64,000 nt of DNA, taken from assembly GCF_000156395.1 (NCBI RefSeq), contig NZ_GG703817.1, positions 443,409 through 507,408 of the forward strand. Direction: 5' to 3'. Position numbers and translations under genes: made by a program. The first letter of the stretch is position 1. Each line of letters opens with the position of its first letter. Positions 14,080-22,947 of the stretch are shown piece after piece. The notes under the pieces were generated by a model. The model saw nothing but the letters and a program-made list of their open reading frames with translations, did not search any database and was not told the DNA's origin. This DNA comes from Providencia rustigianii DSM 4541. Lineage in GTDB: Bacteria > Pseudomonadota > Gammaproteobacteria > Enterobacterales > Enterobacteriaceae.

Positions 14080-16740
14080 CTAGCTTTCACTGTTTTCTTG
14101 GAATACCCAACATCTGAGCACATCAGGCTTCGTTAAAGTACTCCCTACCGCAAGCGTGTTATTAAACTGGCTGTTCACCACACTTCTCACCGTCTTAACG
14201 CCCACAAACTTACGCATGCGCCCCGCTTTCAATAAGTTCTTAATATCTGTATTCAATAACATAGACTGACGGTACTCACTGGCTACCTGTGCAATATGGT
14301 TAAAGTTCACCGCATAAACACCCTTTTCACTACTATGATTCACACCAAAGGCTTCATTATCGTGTAAATAATCAAACAGCTCCCAAAACTCCATCACTTG
14401 CGGTTGGTCGAGTTGGATCGCTTGGACACGTTGTTTGGCCAACTCAATAATAAAGTCGCGGGTTTGGCGAATATGAGCCGCCTTTACAGGGAGAACTAAC
14501 GATAACGTTTCCAACAATGCGATTAGCTGTGCGTGATTCTTGGCGATCCGCTCATGGTTAATCGCCTTATCTGCAAATAACTGCGCCTGTAAACCATCTA
14601 CGCGCTCATTATATTGCTTTAATATCTCTGTTTCTTTCATCAGCACCGTAGGCAGAAAACCGGATAACTTTTCTATGGGATAACGTTCCAGGGCAATGGC
14701 GGCATAACGGGTTTCGACGCTCTGCTCGGCTTTATCGGTATACAGATGAATAATTCGTTCTAAAACGGCGCGTGACGCGTTAATTTCCGCATTCTGTGCA
14801 ATCACAATGCTGCCTTTAAATAACGGCTCATAGGTCTCATTCCCGCTATTTTTGACGCCTAATGAACGCGTCGCGCGGCCGTTATACAGTGATTTAAGTT
14901 CTTCCCAATCAAACGCTTTTAGTTTTGCGTTATCTTGCACACGGTCACTTTCAATTAAACACACCGGCAAATTACTAATCTGCGAAAAATTTCGTCCTCG
15001 AGCTGCGGCACTGGATTTTGATGCATCGAATCCCTCGTAATCGGCGCGACCACATAAACGCCATAAAAACTCAATCAACGTACTTTTACCTGAACCAGGC
15101 TCACCGCAAATTTCTAAAAATGGGTAGCTTTTATGGGTCTTGCGTATCTGCTCTGCGAAGAACGAGCCCAGCCAGAACGCCAGCACTACATAACCTTTTG
15201 CACCGAACGCCTCCCAAAGGGATTCTAACCAACCAGTATCAAACTCATTCAGATCCGTATTGATTGCTAATGACGGACTAAGGCTTAGCGTCTTGATATC
15301 CAATTTATTAAGGGAAAAATAATCTTCTTCATTTAACGTAAAACACTTACCATCCTGCACTGCCACACTATTAAACACATACACGCCATACTCTTTGTTG
15401 TAGCCCACATAATTTTGCGTGATCACCTCTTTGATATCCGGCAATGCTTGTTTGCAAATGCGGTCCAATTGCAAAGTTGTGCCGGTATAAACCGCCCCTT
15501 TGGCCACATGCAATAAACGCTTTTTAAATTCACTGGCACTGGTTAGCTGTGAGGCAGTAAAAGTGGCTTTAACTTGGGGTTGACGAGGAAAATCGACGCG
15601 CATGTAATACCATGATTCATCGGTTTCAACGGATTTTTGGAAATATAACGGAGTGGGATAACAATTGGCGATTTCAACTACCGTACCAGACTCTTTCACC
15701 GCTTTTTGTCTAGCTTCATCTTCATCTAAATCCGGCTCGGCATCATGAATACGCTCAATGGTTTTCATCATTTTATCGATATCCAACTTAAACCAATACA
15801 AACGGTTATCGTGTTGAAAATCGAACTCTGAGCGCTCTGTCCAATTGAACATCAAACGGGCTTTTTCGAACGCGGTTGAAGCTAGCAGTAACTTGCCATA
15901 ATAGCGATAACGGGCAATATCGCGTTCCGTTAGCTTGCCTTTCATATGCAAGTCATTCCAATCATTGCCAGTATCGATTTCAGCCGGTCTGGCAGCAGTG
16001 GATCGCCATCCATCATCGATACTGCGGGCAACAAATTTCTTCATGGCTCGCTCACCGGCTGCGCCATTATCCAGCGCCCAAACTAAAAGCGGCTTTTTAT
16101 TGTTACCTATAGCGGCTTTCAATGCATTTAAAGCAACTTCAGGGTAATTATGGCAAGTCATTAGAGAGACAGCGGGAATACCATTTTGAATCAAGCTGAG
16201 TGCATCAAAAATACCTTCAGTTAACCAAATCTCTTTAACTTGAGTTAAATCCTGTTGCGGCAGTGTCCACCAATGCCCTTTATAGGAACCAAAGAAGTTA
16301 GCTTTGCGATCAAATCGTGACGGTCTATCAATAATCCGTTCCCAATAAGCGCCCTCCGGTAACGAAAATTTAATCGTTGCCGCCCCTAACCCATTAGCAT
16401 GATAACTCGACTCAGAATACAGCCCCTTTAATGGTGCAACATCTAGCCCTCGTGCGTGCTGTAAATAAGCATCTGCGGCTGCATTCGGGGCTTGTTGCGT
16501 CTTGGGATAGTGTGCTGACCAGTCATCAAATATATCGGGGTAGATTTCTTTAACAATCAACTCAGCGCCACATTTATTTTCACGCCCACAACGCAACACA
16601 AACGGCATTTCAATGGAGGTAAATAGCTCTTTTTTCTTGCAACTTGGGCATACACCTTGGCGTAAATAACCGTTTTGTTCTTTGAATTGAAAGTCGTGTA
16701 CGAGGCGAGGTAATAACGACTGAATATGATATGATTTCAT
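14080..16740 (-). CDS. phage replication primase/helicase (zinc finger, Toprim, P-loop ATPase)
   Basis: An 886-residue protein. A CHC2-like zinc finger uses C31, C34, C51 and C57. A Toprim-type region has EIWLTEGIFDALSLIQNG followed by LLVWALDNGAAGERAMKKF (about 175-245). A P-loop GEPGSGKST at about 545-553 starts a helicase domain (LEICGEPGSGKSTLIEFLW), with VCLIESDRV as the likely Walker B. The layout recalls P4 alpha and other primase-helicase fusions. It lies where P2 has gpA, the rolling-circle initiator, but has no relation to it, so this P2-like phage has a different replication mode. The ribosome site is AAGG seven bases before the ATG. The C-terminal part is unassigned and may bind the origin. 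Confidence 0.88.
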   Translation of the reverse strand: MKSYHIQSLLPRLVHDFQFKEQNGYLRQGVCPSCKKKELFTSIEMPFVLRCGRENKCGAELIVKEIYPDIFDDWSAHYPKTQQAPNAAADAYLQHARGLDVAPLKGLYSESSYHANGLGAATIKFSLPEGAYWERIIDRPSRFDRKANFFGSYKGHWWTLPQQDLTQVKEIWLTEGIFDALSLIQNGIPAVSLMTCHNYPEVALNALKAAIGNNKKPLLVWALDNGAAGERAMKKFVARSIDDGWRSTAARPAEIDTGNDWNDLHMKGKLTERDIARYRYYGKLLLASTAFEKARLMFNWTERSEFDFQHDNRLYWFKLDIDKMMKTIERIHDAEPDLDEDEARQKAVKESGTVVEIANCYPTPLYFQKSVETDESWYYMRVDFPRQPQVKATFTASQLTSASEFKKRLLHVAKGAVYTGTTLQLDRICKQALPDIKEVITQNYVGYNKEYGVYVFNSVAVQDGKCFTLNEEDYFSLNKLDIKTLSLSPSLAINTDLNEFDTGWLESLWEAFGAKGYVVLAFWLGSFFAEQIRKTHKSYPFLEICGEPGSGKSTLIEFLWRLCGRADYEGFDASKSSAAARGRNFSQISNLPVCLIESDRVQDNAKLKAFDWEELKSLYNGRATRSLGVKNSGNETYEPLFKGSIVIAQNAEINASRAVLERIIHLYTDKAEQSVETRYAAIALERYPIEKLSGFLPTVLMKETEILKQYNERVDGLQAQLFADKAINHERIAKNHAQLIALLETLSLVLPVKAAHIRQTRDFIIELAKQRVQAIQLDQPQVMEFWELFDYLHDNEAFGVNHSSEKGVYAVNFNHIAQVASEYRQSMLLNTDIKNLLKAGRMRKFVGVKTVRSVVNSQFNNTLAVGSTLTKPDVLRCWVFQENSES

Positions 16741-16753
16741 GTGATAACCTTAG

Positions 16754-16796
16754 AGCACACAATCCACGTCCATCCCGTAGGTTGTGTGCTTTTTAT
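16754..16796. promoter_or_regulatory. hairpin ahead of the primase/helicase gene
   Basis: AGCACACAA and TTGTGTGCT make a nine-pair stem with an 19-base loop. On the plus strand it is followed by TTTTTATTT, like a terminator for rightward transcripts. On the minus strand it ends just before the AAGG ribosome site of the primase gene and could affect its translation. Confidence 0.45.
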
Positions 16797-16824
16797 TTGC
16801 AAACGAAGTACAGAGAATGATTTC

Positions 16825-17046
16825 TCATACGCTCCGATAATGTTTGTCTTTCAATTCGCTTAATATTTGGCAATCGATGCATAATGTGCAGCCCATTACC
16901 GCTTGGCGGCGTGCTTCCGGTATCGGATGATCGCAATTTTCACATTCAAACGCAGATACGCTATTAACTGGCTTTCTTGCCGCTTCAATATGTTGTTCCA
17001 GTACTAGTGCAGCATGGTCATTGGCACGGTCAATAACATCAGACAT
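16825..17046 (-). CDS. TraR/DksA-type C4 zinc-finger protein
   Basis: A 73-residue protein from the ATG at 17046 (MSDVIDRANDHAALVLEQHI). It has the TraR pattern: an N-terminal helical stretch, then CENCDHPIPEARRQAV and CTLCIDCQ, which hold the four-cysteine zinc site. Such small phage and plasmid proteins bind the secondary channel of RNA polymerase and act like DksA with ppGpp. Its start overlaps the end of the DUF2732 gene by eight bases. P2-like early operons usually carry one here. Confidence 0.9.
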   Translation of the reverse strand: MSDVIDRANDHAALVLEQHIEAARKPVNSVSAFECENCDHPIPEARRQAVMGCTLCIDCQILSELKDKHYRSV

Positions 17047-17260
17047 AGTTAAGCTCTCCGGCTTGTGACTCGAATTTGTCCGCTTCATCAACTAATAATT
17101 GATGTATTTGCGCGTAATCTAATTTTTCAGTCAGAATTTTGTCGGCTAATTGGCGTTGACGATCCGCATAGCGATTCATTAATGATTTACGTTCATCTTC
17201 CCTATTAGCCTTTATATTTTCAGCGACGGGGGTAAATACTGGTTCTGGAATATTTCTCAT
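17039..17260 (-). CDS. DUF2732-like phage early protein
   Basis: A 73-residue charged, mostly helical protein (MRNIPEPVFTPVAENI ... RYADRQRQLADKILTEKLDY). The N-terminus, the RYADRQRQLA motif and the position before TraR match the DUF2732 family of P2-like phages. Its function is not known. Overlap with TraR indicates one transcript. Confidence 0.75.
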   Translation of the reverse strand: MRNIPEPVFTPVAENIKANREDERKSLMNRYADRQRQLADKILTEKLDYAQIHQLLVDEADKFESQAGELNYV

Positions 17261-17459
17261 TTTAAAACCTCATTTTTAGGTAATAAAAATCCCTGACCGA
17301 TAAAGGTCATTGTTTAAGTTTGAATACATAAATAATCAAAAATAGTTATATTTTAATAAATAGATTTAATCTCGATCTCATTATTTAATTAACTATTATC
17401 AATAGGATACGTTCCGATTTTTTAGCCATGATCGGCAACATGGTGTGTGATATATTTGC

Positions 17460-17494
17460 TATGCCTGTAATTTTCTTGACCAGAATCAGGCATA
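17460..17494. promoter_or_regulatory. inverted repeat before the reverse-oriented cargo pair
   Basis: TATGCCTG (17460-17467) and CAGGCATA (17487-17494) are perfect eight-base arms with a 19-base spacer, 30 bases before the ATG at 17525. It could be an operator or a 5' leader hairpin. The gap from 17261 to 17524 holds no gene. Confidence 0.45.
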
Positions 17495-17524
17495 ACAACC
17501 ACCTACCTACTAAAGGAATAAAAC

Positions 17525-17644
17525 ATGTGTGATGACGAAAATAAAAAATTAGTTAACCAAGGTTCTGATGATTTAAGAGAACTCCACGTCATGTTTGAAA
17601 GAGCACCTAATGACGAGGAAAAGAAACCCGATAACGAGGAATAA
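17525..17644 (+). CDS. 39-residue acidic small protein
   Basis: An ORF too short for routine calling: MCDDENKKLVNQGSDDLREL, ending in EEKKPDNEE. It has a good ribosome site (AAAGGAATAAAAC before the ATG) and ends five bases before the 2TM gene, so the two probably form an operon. It is strongly acidic and has no membrane segment. No family is recognised. A partner, antitoxin-like or chaperone role for the membrane protein is possible but unproven. Confidence 0.6.
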   Translation: MCDDENKKLVNQGSDDLRELHVMFERAPNDEEKKPDNEE

Positions 17645-17649
17645 TTTAC

Positions 17650-18135
17650 ATGACCAATCAACAATCTGTTTCTAATAACGTTAGTTTCCATGTTCACTAT
17701 TGTTACTTCATGGAAAATATGACCGCTATTTTTTACAACCGAGTAGATAAATTCTGTATTTTTATGCAATTGCTGCTTGGTTCTGCGGTTATGGCAGATT
17801 TCATGAACATGACGTTGATTGGTCTTATTATCGCTATTATTGCCGCTTACCAGTTCAGCTGTAATCCCGCAAATATCGCGAGTAACGCTAAACAACAAGC
17901 CATACGTTATAGTGAAATTATTCATGATTTACCTACTAGTAATAACTCTGAGATTCAGCAAAAACTCAAAGCATTAGAAAAAAAAGATAGCGTAATACTG
18001 CTTTCTATTCGTGATGCTAGTTATATCCAATCATCTGTTGCCACAGGAAACCTTGATACTGCAAATAATAAATTTAAAAAATTAGGCTTTTTCAAAAGAT
18101 TTATCATTTTTATCGCCGGTGGTATCCAGCGCTAA
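17650..18135 (+). CDS. 2TM membrane protein, SLATT-like layout, prophage cargo
   Basis: A 161-residue protein. Two adjacent hydrophobic helices lie near 35-50 and 54-70 (LIGLIIAIIAAYQFS), after a short soluble lead and before a long helical part (NAKQQAIRYSEIIHDL, then EIQQKLKALEKKD). The order of helix, two TMs and AxxxxxxYxxI helix resembles SLATT-type 2TM effector domains found in defence systems; I judge this by eye only. The gene faces against the early operon and its end overlaps the converging gene at 18132 by four bases, marking this pair as cargo inserted in the operon. Confidence 0.7.
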   Translation: MTNQQSVSNNVSFHVHYCYFMENMTAIFYNRVDKFCIFMQLLLGSAVMADFMNMTLIGLIIAIIAAYQFSCNPANIASNAKQQAIRYSEIIHDLPTSNNSEIQQKLKALEKKDSVILLSIRDASYIQSSVATGNLDTANNKFKKLGFFKRFIIFIAGGIQR

Positions 18136-18458
18136 ACGGTATTAACTCCCTTATTTCGCCATTCACAAGACAGATCTTCTTTTATTGTTATCGTGAACAA
18201 ATGTGAATGGCTATTTTGTTTCTGACTTTGCTCTATGACATATCGAAAGAAGCTTAAAAACTTGGCAAACGAAATACTTGGGCTAAAGTCAATCATTCCA
18301 TCCACCGAAATCAAGACGGTATTACCAACATTACTCAAGGGAAGAAAGTGCATTAATTGTGATAATTCAAAAACAACGCTATTTATTGGTGAATACTTAT
18401 CTTCAATACAAATATATACCCCGTTTTGTGTATTCTTAGCGAGTAAATTACTTTCCAT
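18132..18458 (-). CDS. hypothetical phage early protein
   Basis: A 108-residue protein from the ATG at 18458, which has a good GGAGAGAGAAAG ribosome site. It begins MESNLLAKNTQNGVYICIED and contains TVLISVDGMIDFSPS. No family recognised. It overlaps the preceding gene by 11 bases, in the third place after Cox. The C-terminus EDLSCEWRNKGVNTV runs into the end of the converging 2TM gene. Confidence 0.65.
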   Translation of the reverse strand: MESNLLAKNTQNGVYICIEDKYSPINSVVFELSQLMHFLPLSNVGNTVLISVDGMIDFSPSISFAKFLSFFRYVIEQSQKQNSHSHLFTITIKEDLSCEWRNKGVNTV

Positions 18459-18645
18459 CTTTCTCTCTCCACAGCCCATCGATATATTTTGTCGCCTCGG
18501 CCATTGCATCGAACTTGCCGAACGACTCCCCTACATGCCAAACGTGGTATCGCGTGATTGGTGTCCGTATCTTGCGAGGCAACGTAATAATCGTAAACCC
18601 GCGATACACGGCACAATGACGACTCACACCAATAATCCGGCTCAT
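18448..18645 (-). CDS. hypothetical phage early protein
   Basis: A 65-residue basic protein (MSRIIGVSRHCAVYRGFTII ... DAMAEATKYIDGLWREKDGK). It starts in an ATGA overlap with the Cox-like gene and overlaps the following gene too, so it is translated from the same early transcript. The HVGESFGKFDAMAEATKYID end recalls small phage proteins that give context to a substrate-binding fold, but I cannot name a family. Confidence 0.65.
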   Translation of the reverse strand: MSRIIGVSRHCAVYRGFTIITLPRKIRTPITRYHVWHVGESFGKFDAMAEATKYIDGLWREKDGK

Positions 18646-18908
18646 TGCGGCTTACCTAAGCCTAACCACACTAACCAGCCGTCGCGCATCTCCGCAGGTA
18701 ACGACTCATACGCCAGCCTTAAACCACTGTTCCAAGCTGGCAAATACACATAGTTCTCAGCACGACTAGAGCCAGGCTTTTTCATCTGAATAATCGGTAA
18801 CTTCCCTGCTTTTCGCATATCAGCAACCGCGCTTGTAGGTTTGCCAATCATTTCCGCGAATTTTTCCTCGGTCACACCATCTGACAGACTTACGATTTTC
18901 TCTCTCAT
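18642..18908 (-). CDS. Cox-like excisionase / early regulator
   Basis: An 88-residue small DNA-binding protein. The helix-turn-helix reads VTEEKFAEMIGKPTSAVADM (about 12-31), followed by RKAGKLPIIQMKKPGS, as in P2 Cox / 186 Apl type proteins, which repress the lysogenic promoter and direct excision. It is the first gene of the leftward early operon and is divergent from the repressor gene across a 101-base switch region. Confidence 0.82.
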   Translation of the reverse strand: MREKIVSLSDGVTEEKFAEMIGKPTSAVADMRKAGKLPIIQMKKPGSSRAENYVYLPAWNSGLRLAYESLPAEMRDGWLVWLGLGKPQ

Positions 18909-18951
18909 CTGCTACCCTCTACTATCAGGCGCTTTCTAGCGCTTTAGGACT

Positions 18952-18969
18952 CTTTGCATCATTGCAAAG
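18952..18969. promoter_or_regulatory. operator-like inverted repeat in the lysis/lysogeny switch
   Basis: CTTTGCA and TGCAAAG flank TCAT in the gap between divergent cox and C. Nearby GCGCTTTCTA GCGCTTTA forms a short direct repeat (18930-18946). A possible rightward promoter for C has TTGCAA at 18962-18967 and TACAAT at 18987-18992, with a long 19-base spacer. These are candidate C and Cox sites. Confidence 0.55.
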
Positions 18970-19009
18970 ACATATCAATTACTCGATACAATATGGAGTT
19001 CTCAATATA

Positions 19010-19309
19010 ATGTCAAGAACGCAAGGAGAGAAATTGCGATTAATGCGCAACTCCGAACAAATGACGAAAAGAGAGTTAGCTGATTTAGCAGGACTAAACT
19101 ATGCGACTTATCACGGCTATGAAAGTGATAAATCTAAAATGACGTTTGAATCAGGTGTGAAAATATTCTCAGCCAATCGATTCAGAAAATACCGAGACTG
19201 GTTCATGTTCGATGAGGTGAATCCAGAGGCTGGACAAATCGCACCGGCCTTAGCACACACTGGGCACGAAAATGCAGGATCATCCCACTCAGACAAGAAA
19301 ACTGGATAA
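19010..19309 (+). CDS. C: P2 C-like immunity repressor
   Basis: A 99-residue repressor (P2 C has 99), starting at MSRTQGEKLRLMRNSEQMTK. The helix-turn-helix is MTKRELADLAGLNYATYHGY, about 18-37. The start at 19010 is preferred over one 48 bases upstream because it gives the family length and has GGAG before it. The divergent Cox gene and the downstream integrase gene give the standard P2 order. It should hold the early promoter off in the lysogen. Confidence 0.85.
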   Translation: MSRTQGEKLRLMRNSEQMTKRELADLAGLNYATYHGYESDKSKMTFESGVKIFSANRFRKYRDWFMFDEVNPEAGQIAPALAHTGHENAGSSHSDKKTG

Positions 19310-19375
19310 CAATACATTTAGCATTCTGTGAAGTTATGAATTTACAGAGTGAGCAAACCATCGGAGACACTTCTT

Positions 19376-20365
19376 ATGGCAATTAAGAAACTCGAAGATG
19401 GTCAATATGAAGTGGACATTAGACCGGCTGGCCGCCAAGGAAAACGCGTCAGACGTCGATTTGATACAAAACACGAAGCCGTTTTGTTTGAACGTTATGC
19501 TCTATCAAACAAAATGCACAAAGACTGGCTAGATAAATCCAATGATATTCGCCCCCTACAGGACTTAATTGATTTGTGGTGGAACACATTTGGTAAAAGC
19601 AATGCTTATGGGCGAGATACATTATTTAGAGCAACGCGCATCGCAACCGCGCTAGATAATCCGCCGATGTGCCAATTAAACGATAAGCAACTGGCGTTAT
19701 ACCGTGAACTCCGGCTCGCTGCTGGAATTAAGCCCTCCACAATAAATCGGGATTTTTCTGCACTAAGCGGCATTTTTACCGCATTAAAACGCACCGATTT
19801 ATTTATGGGACAGCATCCAATACGCGGATTGGGACGGTTAAAGCAAAAAGCGACCGAAATGTCGTATTTAACTAGTGAAGAAATCGAGCTGCTGCTTAAT
19901 TTGCTGAAAGGCGACAATAAGAAAGTGGCGATCTTATGTTTGAGTACCGGCGCGCGTTGGGGGGAAGCCGTTAAATTAAAACGCGATCACGTTATTCAAA
20001 ATAAAATCCGATTCACCTTTACCAAAACAGGCAAAGCGCGAATAGTGCCAATTTCTCAAGAAGTTGCGGATATGATTTGCGAGAAAAAATCGGGGATGCT
20101 ATTCCCAAGAACGTCTTATCACATGTTTAGAAGACACATAAAGACTATTAAGCCGGACATGCCACTAGGTCAAGCTACCCATGCATTACGGCATACTTTC
20201 GCAACTCATTTTATGATGAATGGCGGCAGTATTATTACTTTGCAGAGAATCCTAGGTCACTCAACATTACAGCAAACATTGACCTACGCTCACTTTGCAC
20301 CGGATTTTCTTCAGGATGCGATTACGTACAATCCACTAAAAGGAGGAACGGCGTTAGCACCTTAG
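19376..20365 (+). CDS. int: P2-family tyrosine integrase
   Basis: A 329-residue site-specific recombinase. The start MAIKKLEDGQYEVDIRP closely matches P2 Int and has GGAG nine bases before it; a GTG 27 bases upstream is less likely. The catalytic domain shows the tyrosine-recombinase residues: Arg in STGARWGEA, HALRHTFATHFM (His and Arg), the late His in LGHSTLQQTL, and the nucleophile Tyr in LTYAHFAPD. It joins attP to attB and, with Cox, reverses the step. Confidence 0.96.
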   Translation: MAIKKLEDGQYEVDIRPAGRQGKRVRRRFDTKHEAVLFERYALSNKMHKDWLDKSNDIRPLQDLIDLWWNTFGKSNAYGRDTLFRATRIATALDNPPMCQLNDKQLALYRELRLAAGIKPSTINRDFSALSGIFTALKRTDLFMGQHPIRGLGRLKQKATEMSYLTSEEIELLLNLLKGDNKKVAILCLSTGARWGEAVKLKRDHVIQNKIRFTFTKTGKARIVPISQEVADMICEKKSGMLFPRTSYHMFRRHIKTIKPDMPLGQATHALRHTFATHFMMNGGSIITLQRILGHSTLQQTLTYAHFAPDFLQDAITYNPLKGGTALAP

Positions 20366-20422
20366 TTATTCGTATTTGGATGATTTGAACGACATAAACC
20401 GATGCAAACTTAGCTTTTGGAA

Positions 20423-20514
20423 TGTCCACAAATTGTCCACACTGGAATGCATTTCTTCGCTGTAAGTACCACCAAATCAGCGTTTAGATCGTCCACAAGT
20501 TGTCCACACTTGAA
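20423..20514. other. integrase arm-type sites of the right attachment site
   Basis: A 24-base sequence is repeated at 20424-20447 and 20491-20514 with two differences. Each copy carries two GTCCACA boxes, three of the four being full TGTCCACA. That is the reverse complement of TGTGGACA, which I recall as the P2 Int arm-type consensus. Directly downstream of int this is the P'-arm of attP, so the prophage/host junction should lie between about 20515 and the ahpF terminator at 20566. Confidence 0.75.
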
Positions 20515-20565
20515 CACTTTTAGGCACTTTTGAGCCCTTTTTGTACAGATTATGCACAAAAAAAA

Positions 20566-20585
20566 GGCACTCGCCCCCGAGTGCC
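20566..20585 (-). terminator. ahpF terminator, prophage boundary
   Basis: GGCACTCG, loop CCCC, CGAGTGCC, with eight As upstream on the plus strand that give a T-run for the leftward ahpF transcript, and TTTTG on the other side. It is the first host element after the phage arm sites and is probably bidirectional. Confidence 0.85.
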
Positions 20586-20623
20586 TTTTGACTACAACTC
20601 ACTGAATTTAGAGTAAAAAACTC

Positions 20624-22198
20624 CTATTCAGCGGTTCTGGTACTAGTGCGGATTAGGTAGTCAAATGCGCTAAGTGCGGCTTTTGCACCTTCTCCGGCTG
20701 AAATGATAATTTGTTTATATGGCACTGTAGTACAGTCGCCCGCAGCGAATACACCTTTTACATTGGTTTCGTTACGTGCATCAATTTCTATTTCGCCCAT
20801 ACGGTTACGAGCAACTGTATCGCCTAACCAATTTGTATTTGGTAACAAGCCAATTTGAACGAATGCCCCAGCAACCTCTAAAGAATGTACACTGTCATCG
20901 GTACGGTCTTTATACTCTAAGCTAGTCATTTTGCTGCCATCCCCTTTCACTTCAAGGGTTTGAGCATTTAAAATAATATCGATATTACCTAAGCTGCGTG
21001 CTTTTTCTTGTAACACTGAGTCAGCTTTTAATTCTGAAGCAAACTCAAGAACCGTAACATGCTCAACGATACCCGCTAAGTCGATTGCCGCCTCAATACC
21101 AGAGTTACCACCGCCGATCACAGCCACGCGTTTGCCTTTAAATAATGGGCCATCGCAGTGTGGGCAGAAAGTAATACCTTTGGTGCGGTATTCTTGCTCA
21201 CCCGGTACACCCATATTTCTCCAGCGTGCTCCTGTTGCAATAATAATACTGCGTGCCTTCATCACGCCACCGGAGGCAGTTTCAATTTGATGATAGCCAC
21301 CCACATGTTCTGCGGGGATTAATTTAGTCACAGACTGGCCATCAATGACATCCACATTATAACTATCTACATGATTCTTCAGGGCACCTGCTAAAATGGC
21401 CCCTTCTGTTTTCAATACCGAAATATAGTTTTCGATATCTACAGTATCCATAACTTGGCCACCAAAACGCTCACCGACCATACCCGTACGGATGCCTTTA
21501 CGTGCAGTATATACCGCTGCCGAAGCGCCAGCAGGACCACTACCAATAATTAGCACTTCAAATGGTTCACGTTCACTGAGCGATTTCGCGGCGCGGGCAT
21601 CAGCATTAGTATCAACTTTGCTAACAATTTCACTCAGTGTCATGCGGCCTTGGCCAAACTCTTTACCATTTAAGAAAACGGCTGGAACACCCATGATGTT
21701 GCGTTCGTCGATTTCATTTTGAAATAATGCACCATCAATTGCCGTGTGTGAGATGTTTGGATTCAGAACTGCCATCAAGTTTAGCGCCTGAACGACATCC
21801 GGACAGTTATGGCAAGATAATGAATAATAAGTCTCAAAGTGAAAATCGCCGTCTAAGCTTTTCACCTGATCCAATAATTCTTGGGCTTCTTTGGATGGAT
21901 GTCCACCGACTTGCAGTAGAGCCAGAACCAAAGAGGTAAATTCATGGCCCAATGGAGAGCCTGCAAAGCGCACGCCAATATTGGTCCCTGGGTTGGTGAT
22001 TAAGAATGATGGTGTTCTCAAAGCGCTATTTTGCTCTACACGCATAGACACCATCTCAGACAACGAAGCAATTTGTTCAAGTAATTGTTTTATTTCGTTA
22101 GATTTTTCGCTGTCATCTAAATTTGCAACTAATTCTACGGGTTTGGTTAATTTTTCTAGATAGGCTTTTAATTGCGCCTGTAAATTATTATCGAGCAT
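20624..22198 (-). CDS. ahpF: alkyl hydroperoxide reductase subunit F
   Basis: A 524-residue flavoprotein (E. coli AhpF is 521). It passes electrons from NADH through FAD to AhpC. The N-terminal thioredoxin-like tandem domain has the redox pair SCHNCPDV. The C-terminal thioredoxin-reductase-like part has the FAD site [12 protein letters not shown], the second redox pair [10 protein letters not shown] and the NADH site [10 protein letters not shown]. It follows ahpC after 128 bases on the same strand, as in E. coli. The prophage abuts its 3' end without cutting it. Confidence 0.98.
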   Translation of the reverse strand: MLDNNLQAQLKAYLEKLTKPVELVANLDDSEKSNEIKQLLEQIASLSEMVSMRVEQNSALRTPSFLITNPGTNIGVRFAGSPLGHEFTSLVLALLQVGGHPSKEAQELLDQVKSLDGDFHFETYYSLSCHNCPDVVQALNLMAVLNPNISHTAIDGALFQNEIDERNIMGVPAVFLNGKEFGQGRMTLSEIVSKVDTNADARAAKSLSEREPFEVLIIGSGPAGASAAVYTARKGIRTGMVGERFGGQVMDTVDIENYISVLKTEGAILAGALKNHVDSYNVDVIDGQSVTKLIPAEHVGGYHQIETASGGVMKARSIIIATGARWRNMGVPGEQEYRTKGITFCPHCDGPLFKGKRVAVIGGGNSGIEAAIDLAGIVEHVTVLEFASELKADSVLQEKARSLGNIDIILNAQTLEVKGDGSKMTSLEYKDRTDDSVHSLEVAGAFVQIGLLPNTNWLGDTVARNRMGEIEIDARNETNVKGVFAAGDCTTVPYKQIIISAGEGAKAALSAFDYLIRTSTRTAE

Positions 22199-22326
22199 GT
22201 AATCCCCTTGTCTATAAATTCGGGTACATTTACCCGTTGTATAGCCAGGTTGCAGGCTTATACATTATTATGTTTGGTGCCTGCAACTTGGCTTACTTTG
22301 CAATTTACTTAATCAATATTTATTGA

Positions 22327-22890
22327 TTAGATTTTGCCGACTAAATCTAAAGATGGAGACAGTGTTGCTTCGCCTTCTTTCCATTTAGCTGGGCAAACTT
22401 CACCTGGGTGGCTTGCAACATATTGAGCAGCTTTAACTTTACGCAGTAAGTCAGAAGCATCACGACCAATACCTTCAGCGGTGATTTCAATAGCTTGAAT
22501 GATACCTTGTGGGTCAACAACGAAAGTACCACGGTCAGCCAGACCTTCATTCTCACGCATATTTTCGAAGTTACGAGTCAGTGCGCCTGTTGGGTCACCG
22601 ATCATTGCGTATTTGATTTTACCGATAGTTTCAGAGCTTTCGTGCCATGCTTTATGAGTAAAATGGGTGTCAGTAGAAACAGAAAAAATTTCTACGCCCA
22701 TTTTTTGGAATTCAGCATAATGGTCAGCAATGTCACCTAATTCAGTTGGGCAAACAAAAGTGAAGTCAGCTGGGTAGAAAAAGAAAACGCTCCATTTACC
22801 AGCAACATCTTTCTCAGTCACTTCGATAAATTTACCGTCTTTAAAAGCTTGATTAGTGAAAGGTTTGATTTGAGTATTAATTAATGACAT
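22327..22890 (-). CDS. ahpC: alkyl hydroperoxide reductase subunit C (peroxiredoxin)
   Basis: A 187-residue 2-Cys peroxiredoxin, nearly identical in pattern to E. coli AhpC. The peroxidatic cysteine is in [14 protein letters not shown] (about residue 47) and the resolving cysteine in [13 protein letters not shown]. It reduces hydrogen peroxide, organic peroxides and peroxynitrite, with AhpF as reductant. The start at [11 protein letters not shown] is chosen because AGGAG precedes it and the family begins there; the longer open frame is non-coding. An OxyR-like site lies upstream. Confidence 0.98.
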   Translation of the reverse strand: MSLINTQIKPFTNQAFKDGKFIEVTEKDVAGKWSVFFFYPADFTFVCPTELGDIADHYAEFQKMGVEIFSVSTDTHFTHKAWHESSETIGKIKYAMIGDPTGALTRNFENMRENEGLADRGTFVVDPQGIIQAIEITAEGIGRDASDLLRKVKAAQYVASHPGEVCPAKWKEGEATLSPSLDLVGKI

Positions 22891-22947
22891 TTGATATTCT
22901 CCTGTTTGGTTGCCTATTAAGTTACTGTTTTCTAGTAACTTAATCCA

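Noticed and set aside
20515-20565. tRNA gene as the prophage attachment site
   Set aside because: No cloverleaf or tRNA 3' end is present at the junction; only the ahpF terminator follows.
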